A DNA stretch of 11,057 nucleotides, from assembly GCA_050251575.1 (NCBI GenBank), contig JBFWMP010000093.1, positions 1 to 11,057 of the forward strand. The letters are read 5' to 3'. Positions 7,486 through 11,057 of the stretch are shown here, piece by piece; the first letter of the stretch is position 1, and every line of letters starts with the position of its first letter. The position numbers and the translations under genes were made by a program. The notes beneath the pieces were generated by a model. The model worked only from the letters and a program-made list of their open reading frames with translations, ran no database searches and had not been told where the DNA came from. Source of the DNA: X23 sp050251575. GTDB taxonomy: Bacteria; Bacillota; Clostridia; SK-Y3.

Positions 7486-8367
7486 ATGAGAAAAGTTAAG
7501 GTAGCAGCAACACAGATGGGTTGTTCCTCCAACATTGAAGAAAATATTATTAAAGCAGATGCATTGGTTCGACAGGCAGCCGCTAAAGGAGCTCAAATTA
7601 TTCTATTGCAAGAGTTGTTTGAGACGCTTTATTTTTGTCAAAAGGAAAAGTCCGATTACTATCAATATGCTACGACGTTGGAAGAAAATCGGGCAGTCAA
7701 TCATTTTAAAAATGTTGCAAAAGAGTTGGAAGTTGTATTGCCCATCAGTTTCTATGAGAAAAAGAATTGGGCACGATACAACTCGTTGGCAGTAATCGAT
7801 GCGGATGGAGAAATTTTGGGACAGTACCGTAAGAGTCATATTCCCGATGGTCCCGGTTATGAAGAAAAATTTTATTTTAATCCGGGAGATACGGGTTTTC
7901 GCGTCTGGAATACGCGTTATGGTAAAATCGGTGTTGGTGTGTGTTGGGATCAATGGTTTCCTGAAGCGGCAAGGTGCATGACACTTTTGGGTGCGGAAAT
8001 ACTGTTTTATCCTACTGCGATAGGTTCTGAGCCGCAGGATATGGCTATTGACTCTAAGGAGCATTGGCAGGCTTGTATGCTGGGGCATGCGGCGGCCAAC
8101 CTCATACCTGTGATTGCATCAAACAGAGTCGGCGTTGAAACCGATGAAGACTCAAAGATTACCTTTTATGGTTCATCTTTTATCGCAGGCCCCCAAGGCA
8201 ATAAGATTGCGGAAGCAGGCCGCGAAGAAGAAACGGTATTATTGACAGAATTTGATTTAGATGAATTGGAAACACAACGTATCGAATGGGGAATCTTTCG
8301 GGATCGTCGTCCCGACTTATATAAAATTATTACAACTTATGATGGCCAAAGCAATGTATCACAATAA
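7486..8367 (+). CDS. aguB: N-carbamoylputrescine amidase
   Basis: A 293-residue cytoplasmic nitrilase-superfamily enzyme that hydrolyses N-carbamoylputrescine to putrescine, ammonia and CO2. The Glu-Lys-Cys catalytic triad is visible: Glu43 in LLQELFETLYF, Lys116 in YRKSHIPDGPGY, and the nucleophile Cys153 in GVGVCWDQWFPE. Other family marks are FNPGDTGF (131-138), YPTAIGSEP (175-183), the ASNRVGVE segment (211-218) and a RDRRPDLY tail (272-279), the last typical of the AguB branch over other nitrilases. Length is normal. The ribosome binding site GAGGTGA overlaps the aguA stop, so the two enzymes are coupled. Together they form the two-step agmatine-to-putrescine route; the arginine decarboxylase that would supply agmatine is not in the window. 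Confidence 0.96.
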   Translation: MRKVKVAATQMGCSSNIEENIIKADALVRQAAAKGAQIILLQELFETLYFCQKEKSDYYQYATTLEENRAVNHFKNVAKELEVVLPISFYEKKNWARYNSLAVIDADGEILGQYRKSHIPDGPGYEEKFYFNPGDTGFRVWNTRYGKIGVGVCWDQWFPEAARCMTLLGAEILFYPTAIGSEPQDMAIDSKEHWQACMLGHAAANLIPVIASNRVGVETDEDSKITFYGSSFIAGPQGNKIAEAGREEETVLLTEFDLDELETQRIEWGIFRDRRPDLYKIITTYDGQSNVSQ

Positions 8368-8393
8368 GAACCGTTCAAAACCACTAATAAAGC

Positions 8394-8669
8394 CCGTCTT
8401 GTATTGTTCCGAATGAAACAAAGTGAAATGAAGAATCTTAGAAGTTGCTTAAGTGCTAAGACCCTTCGCATACGTTTAGGATGGCATATATATCATATGT
8501 AGGGCCGTATGGATATACGACCGAAAATCGGAAATGCAGTTTAGGGGATGTATGACAATACGTCCATACAATGCCAAAGCTGGATTCGACGGTGGGAACT
8601 TCACAACTTAAGATTTTGAAACCGCAGGCAATGGTGCAAAGAGCACCGATGCCTGCGGTTTGTGTTTTT
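8394..8669 (+). ncRNA. Candidate structured non-coding RNA of unknown family, ending in an intrinsic terminator
   Basis: No credible protein is encoded here, but many parts can pair. A long-range helix joins GTTCC (8406-8410) with GGAAC (8595-8599) and continues GAAT (8411-8414) with ATTC (8584-8587). The seven-base bulge on the 3' side contains GACGG (8588-8592), which can pair with CCGTC (8394-8398) just outside the helix, a pseudoknot. Inside are hairpins GAAG/CTTC plus TCTTAG/CTAAGA (8430-8467), CATACG/CGTATG (8469-8511), CCGA/TCGG (8521-8531) and GGATGTAT/ATACGTCC closed by a GACA loop (8546-8565). The loop AAGTTG (8442-8447) can pair with CAACTT (8604-8609), a second pseudoknot. The hairpin at 8619-8661 plus T run ends the unit. 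I see no clear promoter; it could also be processed from the aguAB transcript. The size and compact pseudoknotted fold recall the raiA-motif RNA of Clostridia, but I cannot confirm that from memory. Strand is set by the terminator. Confidence 0.6.
8619..8669 (+). terminator. Strong intrinsic terminator of the structured RNA / aguAB transcript
   Basis: AAACCGCAGGCA (8619-8630) pairs perfectly over 12 bp with TGCCTGCGGTTT (8650-8661). The stem continues inside with GGTGC (8633-8637) and GCACC (8643-8647) around an AAAGA loop. It is followed by a five-T run at 8665-8669. On the reverse strand the T run would be weak, so it acts on + strand transcripts. Confidence 0.88.
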
Positions 8670-9020
8670 GTATAAATTTGTTAGAATTTTAGTAAATATA
8701 TTCCAAAATATGCAGGATTTTTAAAGAGTTTGCAGAATAACATTCAGTAATAGTTATTGTTTAAAAAGCTATAAATAGTATCATGCAGATATAGTTATGC
8801 ATACAAATGAGATGCTCAGGGTAGTAAAAGAAGATGAAATATTAAAATCACATTAAAAATAGGATTTAATGACTATAGCTAAAGTTGCTACCAGAATCAT
8901 GTCTCTTGCGTATTATTGTCGAAACAAACTGTGGAAGTATATGGCATAATAAATATGATACTGGGACGAATTGGACACTTGGAAATCCATCCGTATTGTG
9001 AATACAACAAGGTTCCCGGG
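8670..9020. other. AT-rich intergenic stretch, nothing assignable
   Basis: About 350 bases with no open frame that has a ribosome binding site and recognisable protein. The longest start-to-stop frame I noted by eye, at 8797-8856, has 19 codons. A small GTATT/AATAC hairpin lies at 8993-9005. Several AT-rich hexamers resemble a -10 box (CATAAT at 8945-8950, TATGAT at 8954-8959), and TTGTCG at 8916-8921 with TATATG at 8938-8943 has a 16-base spacer, but none is convincing. The promoter of the downstream DUF2442 and surface-protein genes probably lies somewhere here. Confidence 0.5.
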
Positions 9021-9069
9021 ACCCGTTAGCAATCTTTGATTGCGTTAACGGGTGGGGTTCTTATTTTTA
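9021..9069 (+). terminator. Terminator-like hairpin immediately before the DUF2442 gene
   Basis: ACCCGTTA (9021-9028) pairs with TAACGGGT (9046-9053), and GCAATC (9029-9034) pairs with GATTGC (9038-9043) around a TTT loop, leaving a two-base GT bulge. A T-rich tail (9058-9069) follows. The hairpin ends only a few bases before the GGAGG of the next gene. That position fits either attenuation of the downstream operon or a terminator of an upstream transcript with a start inside or just after it. No known riboswitch core was recognised upstream. Confidence 0.7.
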
Positions 9070-9082
9070 TGGAGGCGATACA

Positions 9083-9325
9083 ATGATTCAGATAAATAAT
9101 GTCATACCAAAAGAGGATTATCGACTGGAGGTCCAGCTTGATAACGGCAGCAGTGTTATATTGAATTTTTCAAGCAGGCTGCATACCGTCCGTTTTGGCA
9201 TGCTTGCAGACAAAGCCTTTTTTCACCGTGCAATGACAGACGGCGATTGTATCAGGTGGGACAACAAAATCGAAATATCTGCCAGCGAGGTTTTTCAACT
9301 GGCTCAGAAAGAAAAATTGAAGTGA
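9083..9325 (+). CDS. Small DUF2442 domain protein
   Basis: An 80-residue soluble protein. The pattern (I-x-N-V-x-P near the N-terminus, D-Y-x-L-x-V-x-L-x-D/N-G at residues 11-22, F-x2-A at about 47-50, and IRWDNKIEISASEVFQLA at 57-74) matches the DUF2442 family, in which the C-terminal I-x-W-x-N/D...I...(D/S)x-x-x-(L/V) segment is most constant. The family's function is not established; some members sit beside DUF4160 proteins in toxin-antitoxin-like pairs, but no such partner is present here. GGAGG at 9071-9075 lies seven bases before the ATG. The gene ends 20 bases before the surface protein start, which has its own strong ribosome binding site, so the two are probably one transcript. Its base composition looks richer in G+C than the antiporter genes. 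Confidence 0.8.
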   Translation: MIQINNVIPKEDYRLEVQLDNGSSVILNFSSRLHTVRFGMLADKAFFHRAMTDGDCIRWDNKIEISASEVFQLAQKEKLK

Positions 9326-9345
9326 TAAAAGAGGAGGAATATATC

Positions 9346-11057
9346 ATGAAGAATAAAACAAGAAGAATTACAGCTTTACTTGTGATGGTATGTATTATGG
9401 CAGCTAATTTCATATTTGTATCGGAGGTTCATGCCGCCAATACCGTGGATACTGCTTATGCATCGTGTCAAAGGATTTCGGCGGGAGGGTTTCATTCGCT
9501 GGCGCTAAAGAGTGACGGGACGGTGGTCGGCTGGGGGTATAATAATTATCAACAAACAACAATCCCTGTAGGGCTAAGCGATGTGGGGGCAATAGCAGCA
9601 GGATATAATCATTCGCTGGCATTAAAGAGTGACGGGACGGTGGTCGGCTGGGGGTATAATGTTAATGGAGAAACAACAATCCCCTGGGGACTAAGCGATG
9701 TGGTGGCAATAGCAGCCGGAAATTTTCATTCGCTGGCATTAAAGAGTAACGGGACAGTGGACGGCTGGGGGAATAATGATTATGGACAAACAACAATCCC
9801 CACAGGGCTAAGTGATGTGGGGGCAATAGCAGCAGGATATAAGCATTCTCTGGCGTTAAAGAGTAACGGGACAGTGGACGGCTGGGGGTATAATAATTAT
9901 GGACAAGCAACAATCCCCTGGGGACTAAGCGATGTGGTGGCAATAGCAGCCGGAGGGTCTCATTCCCTGGCATTAAAGAGTGATGGGACAGTAGCCGGCT
10001 GGGGGTTCAATGATGATGGACAAACAACAATCCCCTGGGGACTAAGCGATGTGGTGGCAATAGCAGCCGGAGGGTCTCATTCCCTGGCATTAAAGAGTGA
10101 TGGGACAGTGGCCGGCTGGGGGAGTAATAATAATGGACAAACAACAATCCCCTCGGGACTAAGCGATGTGGTGGCAATAGCAGCCGGAAGTTTTCATTCG
10201 CTGGCATTAAAGAGTGACGGGACAGTAATCGGCTGGGGGTTCAATGATGATGGACAAACAACAATCCCCACAGGGCTCAACCTCTCGCCACGCTTAAGCA
10301 ACCTATTTGTAAAAAGCCAGCTTCTGCCGGGATTTGATCCAAATATATTAGATTATAATCTACCGGATGTGGCAAATAGTGTTGCAGAACTCAGCGTCAT
10401 GCCCATTCTGGAGTATCCGGGCAATACCAATCTCACAGTGAATGGAACGGTAAAGGATAGTGCTACTACAACTACCATACCTCTTAATGTAGGGGATAAT
10501 ACCATAGAAATTAAAGTTGACTTTAAAGATGAAGAGCTGGCTAGAACCTATACCCTTCATATACGAAGGGATTTACCATCAGTAACCAATGCTCATCTGG
10601 ATAATCTGACGATCAATACAGGCATTTTAACTCCTAATTTTGACAGCGACACTGAAAATTACAGTGTAAGTGTAGATAACGTCGTAGCTAATATAGAGAT
10701 ATCCTTAACACCGGCAGACAGCCTAGCCGTAGCAAGTGTGAATGGCCTGGGGGGAGGAACAGGGACCCAGATGATCAGCGTTCCTTTAGATGAAGGGGAT
10801 AACGACCTAGTAATTTCCGTCAGGGCGTCTGATAATACAACTATAAAAACTTATACCCTGCACATTACGAGAGGGCCCTCCAGCAATGCGGATTTAGTGG
10901 GTCTTTCAGTTAATGGGGGAACCCTTAACCCTGTTTTTACCCCAAAAACCGTTTCCTATGCAGTAACTGGGATTGGCGGTGTCAGCAGTGTTAACATCAT
11001 TGCAATTGGCGACAAACCCGGTTTAACCTTAACCATCAACGGTGAAGCAGCCCAAAG
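9346..11057 (+). CDS. Exported RCC1-repeat protein with cadherin-like domains (3' end outside window)
   Basis: The frame runs from an ATG with GAGGAGG (9331-9337) eight bases upstream to the window edge without a stop: 570 codons seen. Residues 1-30 form a signal peptide (KNKTRR, hydrophobic core, likely cleavage after VHA). Residues 44-316 are seven 39-residue RCC1-type repeats with the core AAGxxHSLALKSDGTVxGWG, enough for one closed seven-bladed propeller. Residues 317-408, 415-509 and 516 onward are cadherin-like beta-sandwich domains (pattern LxxLxVxxGxLxPxFxPxxxxY...G-D-N-x-I...YTLHIxR), two complete and one cut. Such architecture is found in clostridial and bacillar cell-surface proteins; adhesion or ligand binding is an inference. 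Wall anchoring, for example by SLH repeats, would be downstream. The GDP/GTP exchange role of eukaryotic RCC1 should not be assumed. Confidence 0.9.
   Translation, partial: MKNKTRRITALLVMVCIMAANFIFVSEVHAANTVDTAYASCQRISAGGFHSLALKSDGTVVGWGYNNYQQTTIPVGLSDVGAIAAGYNHSLALKSDGTVVGWGYNVNGETTIPWGLSDVVAIAAGNFHSLALKSNGTVDGWGNNDYGQTTIPTGLSDVGAIAAGYKHSLALKSNGTVDGWGYNNYGQATIPWGLSDVVAIAAGGSHSLALKSDGTVAGWGFNDDGQTTIPWGLSDVVAIAAGGSHSLALKSDGTVAGWGSNNNGQTTIPSGLSDVVAIAAGSFHSLALKSDGTVIGWGFNDDGQTTIPTGLNLSPRLSNLFVKSQLLPGFDPNILDYNLPDVANSVAELSVMPILEYPGNTNLTVNGTVKDSATTTTIPLNVGDNTIEIKVDFKDEELARTYTLHIRRDLPSVTNAHLDNLTINTGILTPNFDSDTENYSVSVDNVVANIEISLTPADSLAVASVNGLGGGTGTQMISVPLDEGDNDLVISVRASDNTTIKTYTLHITRGPSSNADLVGLSVNGGTLNPVFTPKTVSYAVTGIGGVSSVNIIAIGDKPGLTLTINGEAAQ
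9475..10293 (+). repeat. Seven tandem 117-bp repeats encoding RCC1 propeller blades
   Basis: Seven in-frame units of exactly 117 bp (39 codons) begin at 9475, 9592, 9709, 9826, 9943, 10060 and 10177. They are highly similar at the DNA level; units five and six share a long identical block. Differences cluster at the two codons after the AAG tripeptide, the residue after GTV, the four or five residues after GWG, and the residue after TIP. The last unit diverges at its end, where the array passes into the first cadherin-like domain. Confidence 0.93.

Noticed and set aside
7603..8088. 161-codon open frame on the minus strand
   Set aside because: It lies wholly within aguB, whose catalytic triad and motifs are intact, and the minus-strand product resembles nothing I know.
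8428..8502. 24-residue open frame starting MKNLRSCLSAKTL
   Set aside because: No ribosome binding site in front, no recognisable product, and the bases are used in hairpins of the RNA candidate.
8582..8590. GGATTCGAC, which resembles the 5' part of tmRNA
   Set aside because: The rest of the tmRNA acceptor domain, tag frame and CCA-type 3' end are missing; the bases are better explained by the long-range helix of the structured RNA.
8797..8856. 19-residue open frame MHTNEMLRVVKEDEILKSH
   Set aside because: No ribosome binding site and too short to recognise; it could be a remnant of a gene, but nothing nearby supports this.
8955..9060. GGGACG and nearby hairpins as a cyclic-di-GMP (GEMM) riboswitch, or a T-box
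   Set aside because: The GEMM core continuation (GCAAAGCC and the receptor helix) and the T-box AGGGTGGNACCGCG sequence are both absent.
9410..10207. Series of open frames on the minus strand with PPHRL and LLFVHN-like repeats
   Set aside because: They are the exact reverse of the RCC1-type repeats, have the same 117-bp period and no ribosome binding sites; the + strand frame has a signal peptide and recognisable domains.

Overview
The window reads as chromosomal DNA of a low-GC Gram-positive anaerobe, most likely a member of the Clostridia. The reasons are AT-rich coding sequence, strong GGAGG-type ribosome binding sites, all genes on one strand, a clostridial style of Mrp operon with a split MrpA, and a secreted RCC1-repeat/cadherin-like protein. 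No species can be named from the sequence alone.

Positions 1-6364 are a tightly packed operon for a multisubunit cation/proton antiporter of the Mrp/Mnh type, entered in the last codons of subunit G. After MrpG come two very small membrane proteins that match the two C-terminal pieces of MrpA (called MbhD and MbhE in archaeal membrane-bound hydrogenase). MrpB, MrpC and three successive large antiporter-like (NuoL/M/N, MrpD) subunits follow. The third large subunit has a long C-terminal extension and probably stands in for the N-terminal part of MrpA. No hydrogenase, ferredoxin or quinone module is visible, so this stretch looks like a stand-alone Na+/H+ antiporter, but the operon starts upstream of the window.

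Positions 6443-8367 hold aguA and aguB, which convert agmatine to N-carbamoylputrescine and then to putrescine, releasing two ammonia and one CO2. Their catalytic residues are intact. No terminator hairpin separates them from the antiporter genes, so read-through is possible.

Positions 8368-9082 contain no convincing protein gene. The first part (about 8394-8669) folds on paper into a compact structured RNA: a long-range closing helix, several local hairpins, two possible pseudoknots and a strong intrinsic terminator. It is the most interesting element here. The rest is AT-rich and unassigned until a terminator-like hairpin at 9021-9069, which sits directly against the ribosome binding site of the next gene.

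Positions 9083-11057 look like an accessory surface module and are visibly richer in G+C than the antiporter operon. They hold a small DUF2442 protein and an exported protein, cut by the window end, with a signal peptide, seven 39-residue RCC1-type propeller repeats encoded by 117-bp DNA repeats, and at least three cadherin-like beta-sandwich domains. The repeat array shows clear signs of internal duplication and gene conversion.
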